A stretch of 18,557 nucleotides of DNA, taken from Acidobacteriota bacterium. GTDB taxonomy: Bacteria; Acidobacteriota; Thermoanaerobaculia; Multivoradales; JAHEKO01. Made by a program: the position numbers and the translations under genes. The stretch lies in the NCBI GenBank assembly GCA_029861655.1, contig JAOTZA010000022.1, positions 1 through 18,557 on the forward strand, read 5' to 3'. This document shows positions 1 to 7,150 of the stretch, piece by piece. A model generated the notes under the pieces. It was not told the DNA's origin, searched no databases, and saw nothing but the letters and a program-made list of their open reading frames with translations. Within the stretch, counting starts at the first letter, position 1. Each line of letters opens with the position of its first letter.

Positions 1-1383
1 CGCAAGGCCGAAGAGCGCGCCCACATCCTCGAAGGAATCTTGAAGGCGCTCGACCAACTCGACGAGATCATTGCGACGATCCGCGCCAGCCGCACGCCAC
101 CGGAAGCGCGCGAGCAACTGATCGCGAGCTTTGGGTTGTCTCAGCCCCAGGCACAGGCGATTCTGGAAATGCGCCTGCAGAAGCTCACCGGCCTAGAGCG
201 AGAAAAGGTCGTCGAAGAGTACGAAGTGCTGATGTCGACAATCGAGAAGCTCCGAGCGATCCTGGCGTCCGACCGCTTGGTGCTCGAAGAGATTCGTCGG
301 GAGCTCCTGGAGATTAAAGAAACCTATGGCGACGCTCGTCGCACCGAAATCATTCCGGAGACCCACGAGATCACAGTCGAGGACATGATCGCCGATGAAG
401 ACATGGTGATCACTGTGACCCGTACCGGGTACATCAAGCGCTCGCCTCTGTCGCTCTACCGGTCGCAACACCGGGGCGGCAAGGGGCGCAAGGGAATGCT
501 TACCAAGGACGGTGACTTTGTGGAACATCTCTATGTGGCGTCGGCCCATAGCTATGTCCTTGTCTTTACCGAGACCGGTCGGGTCCACTGGCTCAAGGTA
601 CACGAAATCCCGCAAATGGGCCCCGCCTCCAAGGGCAAGGCAATTGTCAACCTGTTACACCTCGACCCGAAAGAAAAGATTGCGACCACGGTCGCCGTGC
701 GCGAGTTCGAAGAAGAGCGGTATCTGTTTTTTGCTACCGAGAAGGGTACGATCAAGAAGACGACGTTGTCGGCCTATTCGAACCCTCGTGCGGGTGGCAT
801 CATCGGAATCAACATCGATGAGAGCGACCGGTTGCTCGAGGTACGACTGGTCGAGAGCGGCATGACGGTGTTTCTCGCCACCGCGCTTGGCCACGCCATT
901 CACTTTCGCGAAACCGACGCGCGGCCCATGGGGCGTGCGACCCGCGGAGTGCGCGGCATCAGATTACGCAAGGATGATCGCGTCGTATCGATGGAGGCCA
1001 TTGCACCGCAAGGAGGAGAGATTCTCTCGGTGGCCGAGGGCGCCATCGGAAAACGCACCCCGGTGGCGCAGTACCGGATCCAAGGACGTGGCGGCAAGGG
1101 CATCATCAATCTCAAGGTATCCGAGAAGACCGGGCAGGTCATTGGAGCCAAACAGGTCCTACCCACAGCGGGGTTGATCCTCATCACGAAGGAGGGAAAG
1201 ATCATCCGCACCGATGTTGCCGGAGTTCGTGTGAGTGGTCGGTCGACCCAGGGCGTCAAGTTGATGAATCTCGATGGCGGGGATCGGCTTGTCGCCGTCG
1301 CAAAGCTTGCCGAGCGTGACGAGACCGACGGGGAGGCGAGCGATAGCGCCGAGGACGACGGCCAGGGCGAACTCGTCAACTAG
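1..1383 (+). CDS. gyrA: DNA gyrase subunit A, C-terminal part (5' end outside window)
   Basis: This is the last 460 codons of DNA gyrase subunit A, the DNA-cleaving and DNA-wrapping subunit that introduces negative supercoils in the cytoplasm as an A2B2 complex with GyrB. The frame is open from base 1, so the ATG at 40 is internal. The first ~105 residues are the end of the breakage-reunion domain and its coiled coil (AILEMRLQKLTGLE is diagnostic). The rest is the six-bladed beta-pinwheel that wraps DNA. The GyrA box at 466-486 reads QHRGGKG where QRRGGKG is usual, and its presence favours GyrA over ParC. A late blade repeats a box-like RGGKG near 1087-1101. The protein ends in an acidic tail rich in D and E. 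The active-site tyrosine lies upstream and cannot be checked. Assignment is secure. Confidence 0.96.
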   Translation, partial: RKAEERAHILEGILKALDQLDEIIATIRASRTPPEAREQLIASFGLSQPQAQAILEMRLQKLTGLEREKVVEEYEVLMSTIEKLRAILASDRLVLEEIRRELLEIKETYGDARRTEIIPETHEITVEDMIADEDMVITVTRTGYIKRSPLSLYRSQHRGGKGRKGMLTKDGDFVEHLYVASAHSYVLVFTETGRVHWLKVHEIPQMGPASKGKAIVNLLHLDPKEKIATTVAVREFEEERYLFFATEKGTIKKTTLSAYSNPRAGGIIGINIDESDRLLEVRLVESGMTVFLATALGHAIHFRETDARPMGRATRGVRGIRLRKDDRVVSMEAIAPQGGEILSVAEGAIGKRTPVAQYRIQGRGGKGIINLKVSEKTGQVIGAKQVLPTAGLILITKEGKIIRTDVAGVRVSGRSTQGVKLMNLDGGDRLVAVAKLAERDETDGEASDSAEDDGQGELVN

Positions 1384-1387
1384 GGGC

Positions 1388-1993
1388 TTGCTGAAAAACT
1401 CAGGTGAGTCGCGCGAACGCGGACCTCGAAACCGGCCCGCCGACCTCTATCGGTTTTCTTGGTTCTTCTACCTGTTTCTGGCCATCGCGGGAGCCATCTG
1501 GCTGGGCCTCGAGGGCGGAAGAATTCCGCCGGCGCTCTTCTGGGACACCGAGACATGGTGGCGCGACTTGGGACTGGGCCTCGCGGGCGCGGTGCTGCTT
1601 CTAGGTCTCTGGGGTCTGGCGCGGCGTCTGTTGCCTTCCGCCCGGCTTCTCGAAACCCGTTTGGCGGAGATCCTCGGGCCGGTCTCCGCCACCGAAGCCC
1701 TGGCGCTGGCCTTTCTGTCCGGGACCGCGGAGGAACTGTTTTTTCGCGGCGCCGTGCAAAGCGTTTGGGGCCCGCTGCCCGCCGCGGCGCTCTTCGCCCT
1801 TCTCCACGCCGGGCCGGGGAAGGAATTTAGGTTGTGGACGCTTTTTGCGGCCGTGGCGGGGCTTGTTCTGGGCGGTCTGGTCTTGTGGAGCGGCAACCTG
1901 TTGGCCGCGATGGTGACGCACTTTCTGGTCAATGCGGTGGGTCTCGTGCGCACCGGCCAAAGGGCTCGGGAAGCGGAAACCAAGGGCTGCTAG
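1388..1993 (+). CDS. CPBP family intramembrane glutamic endopeptidase
   Basis: A small polytopic membrane protein of about 201 residues from the CPBP (Abi/CAAX protease, Rce1-like) family, PF02517. Family motifs are all present: EELFFRG at residues 115-121 (catalytic Glu pair plus Arg), the second-motif His at 140 in FALLHAG, and the third motif with His178 and Asn182 in THFLVN. Hydrophobic segments near 25-41, 62-80, 130-140 and 152-185 fit a compact intramembrane protease. Substrate is unknown; in bacteria these proteins range from prenyl-protein-type proteases to bacteriocin immunity functions. The start is uncertain. An ATG at 1274 would overlap gyrA by 110 nt, so I place it at TTG 1388; CTG 1391, 4 nt behind AGGGG, is equally possible. 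It is probably co-transcribed with gyrA. Confidence 0.85.
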   Translation: MLKNSGESRERGPRNRPADLYRFSWFFYLFLAIAGAIWLGLEGGRIPPALFWDTETWWRDLGLGLAGAVLLLGLWGLARRLLPSARLLETRLAEILGPVSATEALALAFLSGTAEELFFRGAVQSVWGPLPAAALFALLHAGPGKEFRLWTLFAAVAGLVLGGLVLWSGNLLAAMVTHFLVNAVGLVRTGQRAREAETKGC

Positions 1994-2015
1994 ACTGATC
2001 GATCTGCCATTTGAC

Positions 2016-2020
2016 GGAGG
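2016..2020 (+). promoter_or_regulatory. Ribosome binding site deciding the M20 peptidase start
   Basis: GGAGG sits 7 nt before ATG 2028. It fixes the start there, although the frame is open back to 1932 inside the preceding gene. Confidence 0.8.
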
Positions 2021-2027
2021 GTCCAAG

Positions 2028-3416
2028 ATGCCAAATGACAGCCAGGATGTTCTGGCACGGATAGACGACGAAAAGGAGAGCTACCTCGAGGAGCTCAAGG
2101 AGTATCTGCGCATTCCTTCGATCTCCACCGACCCGAGCCACGCCCAAGACGTGCGCAGTTGCTGCAAGTTTCTGGTCGAAAAAATGAACAGCGCGGGTCT
2201 GGTGGTGGAACAGATCGAAACGGCCGGTCACCCTATGGTTTACGCCGAACGGTTGGGTGTCGAGGGCAAGCCGACGATTCTCTTCTACGGCCACTACGAT
2301 GTTCAGCCCCCGGATCCTCTGGAGGAGTGGCGCAACCCGCCCTTCGAGCCGACCGTTGAGGGGGACCTTCTCGTCGCGCGCGGCGCAACCGACGACAAGG
2401 GCCAGTCGTTCGCTCACTTGAAGGCGGTCGCCGCGATGCTCGCCGAACGCGGCGAGCTGCCGGTCAACGTGAAGTTTCTCGTCGAAGGGGAAGAAGAGTC
2501 GGGGGGCGAGTCGATCGAGCGCTTTGTGCGCGAGGACGCCGGGGAGAAACTTGCCTGTGACGCGGTGGTGGTCTCTGACTCGTCGATGTACGCACCGGGC
2601 CAGCCGTCCCTCCTCTATGGCCTCAAGGGCTTGGCCTATATGGAGATTCGGGTCGATGGACCCAACCGAGACCTCCACTCGGGGACCTTTGGCGGCGCGG
2701 TGGCAAATCCAGCCAACGCCCTGGGCCGGATCCTGGCTGGGCTCACGGAGGCGGAAACCGGCCGAATTCTGATCCCGGGCTTCTACGACGACGTGGTGGA
2801 CCTCGAGGACTGGGAGCGAGAAGCATTCTCCGGACTGGGCTTCGAAGAGGAGGCCTATTGTGAGGAGCTGGGGATTGCCGAGACCTTTGGAGAAGAGGGG
2901 TTCACGACACTCGAACGGGCCTGGGCGCGGCCGACCTGTGACGTCAACGGTCTTTTTGGTGGCTACCAGGGCGAAGGAGCCAAGACCGTGTTGCCCGCCT
3001 GGGCCGGCGCCAAGGTCTCGATGCGTCTGGTGCCGAAGCAGGACCCCAAGAAGATCGCCAGGCTCTTCGCCGACCATGTTCGCAATCTCGCTCCCCGGGG
3101 GGTCCGTGTCGAAGTCAAAGATCACCACGGGGCCCAGGCGGTCTTGATCGACACCAAAGGGCCGATCAGCGAGGCCGCGATGGCGGCTCAAGAGGACATC
3201 TGGGGCAAGAAACCCGTACGGATCCGCGAGGGCGGATCCATTCCCATCGTCGGTACCTTTGGCGAAGTCCTCCGGAGGCCCATTCTCCTCATGGGGTTCG
3301 GCCTGCCGGATGATCGCTTGCACTCGCCGAACGAGAAATTCAACATCAGCCACTTCTACAACGGGATCCGAACCATCGTGAGAACGCTCGACAGAGTTGC
3401 CGAGAGCGCCGGTTGA
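2028..3416 (+). CDS. M20 family metallopeptidase / dipeptidase (carnosinase-like)
   Basis: A cytosolic di-zinc dipeptidase of 462 residues, peptidase family M20 (CNDP/PepV-like branch), expected to hydrolyse dipeptides or similar amide substrates. The full active-site set is visible: His89 and Asp91 in GHYDVQP, bridging Asp in TDDKGQ (122-123), the catalytic Glu pair in EGEEESGG (153-160), Asp184 in VVSDSSMY, His217 in DLHSGTFGG within the dimerisation (lid) domain, and the last His in DRLHSPNEKFN near the C-terminus. Length and order are normal for the family. ATG 2028 is chosen because of its strong ribosome binding site. It begins 34 nt after the CPBP protease and is followed after 6 nt by the CYTH gene, implying one operon. 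The exact substrate cannot be read from sequence. Confidence 0.93.
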   Translation: MPNDSQDVLARIDDEKESYLEELKEYLRIPSISTDPSHAQDVRSCCKFLVEKMNSAGLVVEQIETAGHPMVYAERLGVEGKPTILFYGHYDVQPPDPLEEWRNPPFEPTVEGDLLVARGATDDKGQSFAHLKAVAAMLAERGELPVNVKFLVEGEEESGGESIERFVREDAGEKLACDAVVVSDSSMYAPGQPSLLYGLKGLAYMEIRVDGPNRDLHSGTFGGAVANPANALGRILAGLTEAETGRILIPGFYDDVVDLEDWEREAFSGLGFEEEAYCEELGIAETFGEEGFTTLERAWARPTCDVNGLFGGYQGEGAKTVLPAWAGAKVSMRLVPKQDPKKIARLFADHVRNLAPRGVRVEVKDHHGAQAVLIDTKGPISEAAMAAQEDIWGKKPVRIREGGSIPIVGTFGEVLRRPILLMGFGLPDDRLHSPNEKFNISHFYNGIRTIVRTLDRVAESAG

Positions 3417-3422
3417 GTTGAG

Positions 3423-3977
3423 ATGGATGACAAGACGGGCCTCGAGCGAGAGCTCAAGTTCCACTGCCCCGACCTGAACACGCTGCGCGAGAGGTTGGTT
3501 GGCGCCGATGCCGAGCGGGTCGCACCGTCATCGCTCGAAGACAACCTGATTTTCGATCGTGGACTCGAGCTCGTCGAAAGCGGTCGTATCCTGCGGTTGC
3601 GTCGCGACGGCTCGGGAGCGCGCCTGACCTACAAAGGGCCCGCAACCTACGAGGGCGGAGTCAAGGTTCGCAAAGAGCAGGAAACGCGGGTGGCGGACGC
3701 CGAGGCGGTGGAACAAATCCTCACGTCTCTGGGCTATGAGGTCACCGGGAGATACCAGAAGCACCGGGAAGAGTGGGCCGTCGGGGGAGTCTTGGTAGCT
3801 CTCGATCACACACCGATCGGTGATTTCACCGAGTTCGAGGGCGACGGAGCGGAGACGTTGGCAGCACGATTCGGCTTCCCGGCCGAAGGCGCCGAACGGC
3901 GCAACTATCTCGAGCTGTATGCCGATCATCGAAAAGACAACCCTGCAGCGCCGGAAGACATGGTCTTTGTGCGGTGA
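3423..3977 (+). CDS. CYTH domain protein (class IV adenylate cyclase CyaB / inorganic triphosphatase-like)
   Basis: A 184-residue single-domain protein of the CYTH superfamily (PF01928). These beta-tunnel proteins bind triphosphate-containing substrates with divalent metal; members include class IV adenylyl cyclases, thiamine-triphosphatase and tripolyphosphatases. The defining ExExK signature is at residues 8-12 (ERELK). Basic and acidic tunnel residues follow in ILRLRRDG, LTYKGP, KVRKEQETR, the KHREEW segment, and an acidic strand EFEGD. The repeated GY.V..RYQK.R element is typical of the CyaB-like branch. No partner domain (for example CHAD) is fused or adjacent. The start is 6 nt after the M20 stop, with only a weak GAG upstream, so translation may be coupled. 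Triphosphatase activity is more likely than cyclase activity in bacteria, but this is inference. Confidence 0.88.
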   Translation: MDDKTGLERELKFHCPDLNTLRERLVGADAERVAPSSLEDNLIFDRGLELVESGRILRLRRDGSGARLTYKGPATYEGGVKVRKEQETRVADAEAVEQILTSLGYEVTGRYQKHREEWAVGGVLVALDHTPIGDFTEFEGDGAETLAARFGFPAEGAERRNYLELYADHRKDNPAAPEDMVFVR

Positions 3978-4017
3978 ACAAAGCCACGCTCGTCTCGACC
4001 ACAACCCGCTACTTGCC

Positions 4018-4023
4018 GGAGGT
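4018..4023 (+). promoter_or_regulatory. Strong Shine-Dalgarno that fits a CTG start at 4029
   Basis: GGAGGT, extending to GGAGGTGAG, lies 5 nt before an in-frame CTG at 4029 but 20 nt before ATG 4044. The only SD-like bases for ATG 4044 (AGAGG, 4038-4042) sit 1 nt away, too close. It therefore points to CTG as a possible true start of the nucleotidyltransferase gene. Confidence 0.5.
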
Positions 4024-4043
4024 GAGCTCTGCGTCTTAGAGGT

Positions 4044-5060
4044 ATGGTCCTTGCGGCCGGGCTCGGAACGCGCCTGTGGCCGCTGACGAGGTCGCTTCCA
4101 AAGCCGCTGCTGCCGGTTGCCGGAACGCCGCTCCTGTCGCGCACCCTGGCGGAGTTCCAAGAGGCCGGCTGTGAGGCCGTGGCGCTCAATTTGTTCCACC
4201 AGGGAGAAAAGATCAGCGCTCATTTTGGATCACACTTTGACGACATGGAGCTGGTCTACTCGTGGGAAGAAGAGTTGCAGGGCACGCTGGGAGCCCTGGC
4301 CCCGCTCGAAGGGTTTTTCGCTCCGGCGGATGTCCTCGTCGTGATCAACGGTGACAGCCTGAGCCGGTGGCCGATTGAGCGCCTGGTGGAACGACACCAG
4401 AGAGGCTCCGCACAGGCGACGCTGCTCCTGACCAGCCGAGCCGACCCCAAAGCGTTCGGCGGCGGGGTTGGCGTAGACGCGGCCGGCCGGATTGTCTCGT
4501 TCAGCCCCGAACGTGAGCACGGTGTTGTCGAGCAGCGGCTGGTTTTCGCGGGTGCCCACGCCTTTGCCCCGTCTCTTGTAGCCGGGCGCGACCGGCAGCC
4601 GGAGGATTTCATCACCGATCTCTACGAACCCTTGCTCGAGGCTGGCGGTGTGATCCAGTCGCTCGAAACCTCGCGTCCGTGGTACGACCTGGGGACGCCC
4701 GCGCGGTACCTGGAAGGCGTCTGCGACTGGATTCGTCGTCGAGGAGGGGGTCGGGTGGGTGGCAGGACGTGGGTGTCGCCGGAGGCCAAGGTCTCGGAGG
4801 GAGCGAGTGTGCGCCGAGCGGTCATCGAGTCGGGGGTGGTGATCGAGACGCAGGCGGAGGTCGAGCGCGCAGTGGTATTGCCGGGCGCCCGTGTCGGCCG
4901 CGGAGCGGTGGTTCGGGAATCGATCCTCGGTTTCTCGGTCCGGTTGGGGGCCGGAACCTCCGTGGAGCGGCGAATGGTGACCGTTGCCCGAGCCGACCGG
5001 CCACTTGGACCACTCGATTCGGTGGTGGGTGGTCTGGTGTACAGTCCGCTGGATGTCTGA
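4044..5060 (+). CDS. Sugar-phosphate nucleotidyltransferase with left-handed beta-helix tail
   Basis: A cytosolic NTP-transferase (PF00483) that joins an NTP to a sugar-1-phosphate, giving an activated sugar for envelope or exopolysaccharide synthesis. The N-terminal Rossmann-like domain (about 1-225) has the signature GLGTRLWPLT (6-15) followed by PKPLLPVAG with Lys20, the metal-binding Asp104 in INGDSL, and the closing WYDLGTPARYL motif. Residues about 240-325 form hexapeptide-type repeats (for example VVLPGARVGRGAVV), a left-handed beta-helix as in GDP-mannose and glucose-1-phosphate nucleotidyltransferases. A uridylyl or MurU-like role is not excluded, but no AmgK kinase is adjacent. An alternative CTG start at 4029 would add MRLRG and has the better ribosome binding site. 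The stop overlaps the next ATG by 8 nt, so expression is probably coupled to the HAD phosphatase. Confidence 0.88.
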   Translation: MVLAAGLGTRLWPLTRSLPKPLLPVAGTPLLSRTLAEFQEAGCEAVALNLFHQGEKISAHFGSHFDDMELVYSWEEELQGTLGALAPLEGFFAPADVLVVINGDSLSRWPIERLVERHQRGSAQATLLLTSRADPKAFGGGVGVDAAGRIVSFSPEREHGVVEQRLVFAGAHAFAPSLVAGRDRQPEDFITDLYEPLLEAGGVIQSLETSRPWYDLGTPARYLEGVCDWIRRRGGGRVGGRTWVSPEAKVSEGASVRRAVIESGVVIETQAEVERAVVLPGARVGRGAVVRESILGFSVRLGAGTSVERRMVTVARADRPLGPLDSVVGGLVYSPLDV

Positions 5061-5751
5061 CGGCTACCATCTCGTTGTCTTCGATTGGGACGGAACCCTT
5101 CTCGACTCGATTGGTGCGATCGTGGGTTGCACGCGAGCTGTGCTCGACGAACTGGGCTTGCCGCAAGTGGAAGAGTCGAAGATCCGCGGGGTCATCGGTC
5201 TCGGGTTGCGTGAGACCGTTGAAGCGCTCAATCCCGGTTGTGACGAAGACACGTTCTGGCAAGTCGTTTCCAGCTACCGGCGTCTTTGGCTGGGTCATTT
5301 CTGTAGCACACCCGTGCTCTTCGATGGGGTAGAGGAATTGCTGGAAACCTTGCGTGAAAGAGGCTTGCTCCTGGCGGTTGCGACCGCCAAGGGCCGCGGG
5401 GGGCTCGACCACGATCTGGAGAGAACGGGTCTCGGATCATTCTTCGGCACCAGCCGAACAGTCGATGAGGCGCCCAGCAAACCCGACCCGCAGATGCTCC
5501 TCGACATATTGGAGGAGTTGAGTATCGCGCGCGAGGCGGCGGTGATGGTCGGCGATACGGTTCACGACCTGACAATGGCGGCCAACGCAGGCGTTGATGC
5601 CGTGGGGGTCGTGAGCGGAACCCAGCCACGGGCGTTGCTGGAGAAGGCAAAACCCGTTGCGTGCCTCGAATCGGTCCGCGAGCTCTCTGACTGGCTGGCA
5701 CAGGCTGGGGACAACACCGTGTGTACCGACCTGGCTGACGGCTCCGGCTAG
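5053..5751 (+). CDS. HAD-superfamily hydrolase, phosphoglycolate phosphatase-like
   Basis: A 232-residue subfamily IA HAD phosphatase. Motif I is FDWDGTLLDS with nucleophile Asp11 and acid/base Asp13; motif II is the Thr at 111 in VATAKG; motif III is Lys143 in SKPDP; motif IV is GDTVHD with Asp168 and Asp172. A helical cap lies at about 20-90. Such Gph/PpaX-like enzymes dephosphorylate small substrates such as 2-phosphoglycolate or sugar phosphates. The ATG at 5053 overlaps the nucleotidyltransferase stop by 8 nt and starts just before motif I; an upstream in-frame start at 4984 would only add a non-family extension. The physical coupling suggests a shared sugar-phosphate role, but HAD specificity cannot be read from sequence. 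It is the last gene of the + strand run before the convergent junction. Confidence 0.88.
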   Translation: MSDGYHLVVFDWDGTLLDSIGAIVGCTRAVLDELGLPQVEESKIRGVIGLGLRETVEALNPGCDEDTFWQVVSSYRRLWLGHFCSTPVLFDGVEELLETLRERGLLLAVATAKGRGGLDHDLERTGLGSFFGTSRTVDEAPSKPDPQMLLDILEELSIAREAAVMVGDTVHDLTMAANAGVDAVGVVSGTQPRALLEKAKPVACLESVRELSDWLAQAGDNTVCTDLADGSG

Positions 5752-5760
5752 CCCGGCTAG

Positions 5761-5935
5761 CCTGACCTTCTCACCAACCTTCTACTGCGAGGTCGCAAGT
5801 GCCTGAATCTACTGCGTTACGCTCCCGTCGACCGCCTCAGCGTACGTCCAGTACGCTTGCGTTGGTCTCGGTCGCGAGCCTTGTATCTCCAAGCTCTTCC
5901 GACCTCTCGCGACGAACGCTGGTGAGAAGGTCAGG
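5761..5935. repeat. 175-bp imperfect palindrome / MITE-like extragenic element between convergent genes
   Basis: The outer arms CCTGACCTTCTCACC (5761-5775) and GGTGAGAAGGTCAGG (5921-5935) are a perfect 15-bp inverted repeat. Their centre, 5848, is also the centre of an inner hairpin, AGCGTAC (5839-5845), loop GTCCA, GTACGCT (5851-5857). The sequence between is partly self-complementary with small offsets, for example GCGAG-GTCG-CAAG on the left against a similar stretch on the right-hand complement. The element fills almost the whole 184-bp gap between the HAD gene stop and the flavoprotein stop; its right end abuts that stop codon. No T-tract follows the hairpin. It could act as a bidirectional transcription barrier, or be a non-autonomous mobile repeat. 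No coding capacity is seen. Confidence 0.75.
5839..5857. terminator. Central hairpin of the palindrome, possible bidirectional terminator
   Basis: A 7-bp perfect stem with a 5-nt loop lies at the exact centre of the larger palindrome, about 90 bp past each of two convergent stop codons. It lacks a U-tract, so classical intrinsic termination is not shown. The placement between convergent operons is the main argument for a terminator role. Confidence 0.35.
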
Positions 5936-7150
5936 TTAGCGGTCGTCGAGCAGTCCAAAAACCTCCTCGACCTGCTCCCACCCGACACGCATCAAGAACG
6001 TATTGTTGCGACCGTAGGACTTCGAGCCCAGGATGAAGAATCCGGGTTCGGGGTTGACCAGTGTGTCGGCTCCATGGGCCTCCTGGGCAAGACAGTCGGC
6101 GCTCGATTGACCGAGAAGAACTGCTGCCAGCTTCATCGGGCCAGAGGTCGCGTAACACTCGTGGACCTGGAGCTGACGGTACAGAGTGTGGTCGCCGGCG
6201 CCCCCGGTGAGCGACAGGACGCGATCGACCGAGAGGCTCGAGCGCTCACCCGAAGCGTTGCGCAGAGTGACCTCGACGGCGCCGCTCTTCTTGCGTAGCT
6301 CGTCCACCACGACCCCACAGCGCACTTCTACCGCGGGTGAAGAGCCGGCTCCGAGGTCGGAGGCGCGTCTCGCCAGAGCGGCTCGGCTCGGAAGCGGGTC
6401 GTCGGGGTCGAAGTTCCAGGTGGGCTGCGACCTGCGAAGCGCCCAGACCGTATGTGTTTCAGGGTGTTTCTCGGCGAGCGCTGCCAGATCGGCGACCGCG
6501 GTCTGTGCCGAGTGACCGGCGCCCACGACGAGAATGGTCTTGCCGGCCCAGGAGTCGATGTTGGAGAAAACATCGGGAAGCGTGCGCACAATCTCGGTGT
6601 GCAACAGATCTTCGCCCGGCGCCGGGATTCCGCCGTCGCCGGTCGCGTTTGGGTTGCCGTAGGTGCCGGTGCAGTCGAGGACGACGCCGGTGTTCTCGGT
6701 CCAGTTCCGATCCGAGTCGTCCGCCAACAGCAGGCGAAACGGCCGCTCGCCGCGGGTCGCGGTGCCGATCTCCTCGTTCTTGACCAGACCCTGGCGGCCG
6801 ATCGCGGTCACCCGAACACCGCACCGGATGCAGGGCTTGATTTCCGGAAGTGCGGCCAGGGGCTCGAGGATCTGGTCGACCAACTCGCCACCGGTCGGGC
6901 ACTCTGTGCTGTCAGGGGCGGGAAGCGAGACCGCCGCGGCCTCGAGAGCACGGCGGGCGCGAGGTGAGATGTTGAGGGACCAGGGCGTGAACAACCGAAC
7001 GTGTCGCCACGAGCGGATGTGGCCGGCCACCGAAGGGGCCGACTCATAGAGGGTGAAAGGAAAGCCTCTCTCGTGCGCTGTGAGAGCGGCTTCGAGACCG
7101 GTGGGTCCCGAGCCGAGTATGGCGACATGAGGCTTGGTGTTCGATGCCAT
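5936..7150 (-). CDS. FAD/NAD(P)-dependent oxidoreductase (two-Rossmann flavoprotein, monooxygenase-like)
   Basis: A 404-residue flavoprotein and the last gene of the minus-strand organoarsenical-like operon. An N-terminal FAD-binding GxGxxG is at 13-18 (LGSGPTG), followed by an acidic residue ending the second strand (LYES). A second nucleotide-binding motif at about 207-215 (VVGAGHSAQ) should bind NAD(P)H. This layout matches flavin-containing monooxygenases and related disulfide-reductase-fold oxidoreductases. There is no CxxxxC redox pair, which argues against a thioredoxin-reductase type. The conserved-looking C-terminal part includes GFFILGSKSYGRNN. ATG 7150 overlaps the preceding stop by 1 nt (TGATG), so translation is coupled; a start at 7207 would lie inside the upstream gene. 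It might oxidise or hydroxylate the pathway intermediate; that is inference from context. Confidence 0.8.
   Translation of the reverse strand: MASNTKPHVAILGSGPTGLEAALTAHERGFPFTLYESAPSVAGHIRSWRHVRLFTPWSLNISPRARRALEAAAVSLPAPDSTECPTGGELVDQILEPLAALPEIKPCIRCGVRVTAIGRQGLVKNEEIGTATRGERPFRLLLADDSDRNWTENTGVVLDCTGTYGNPNATGDGGIPAPGEDLLHTEIVRTLPDVFSNIDSWAGKTILVVGAGHSAQTAVADLAALAEKHPETHTVWALRRSQPTWNFDPDDPLPSRAALARRASDLGAGSSPAVEVRCGVVVDELRKKSGAVEVTLRNASGERSSLSVDRVLSLTGGAGDHTLYRQLQVHECYATSGPMKLAAVLLGQSSADCLAQEAHGADTLVNPEPGFFILGSKSYGRNNTFLMRVGWEQVEEVFGLLDDR

Noticed and set aside
1991..1996. TAGACT as a -10 box for the M20 peptidase operon
   Set aside because: It overlaps the upstream stop codon and no -35 sequence sits at a normal distance; the gene is more likely co-transcribed from upstream.
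1929..3464. A 511-codon open frame on the minus strand opposite the M20 dipeptidase
   Set aside because: It is a GC-rich antisense shadow; the plus frame carries the complete M20 active-site motifs and a strong ribosome binding site.
3423..3977. CYTH gene as part of a CRISPR-like or toxin-type cyclic-nucleotide signalling system
   Set aside because: No effector, CARF, SAVED or nuclease gene is nearby; the neighbours are metabolic housekeeping genes.
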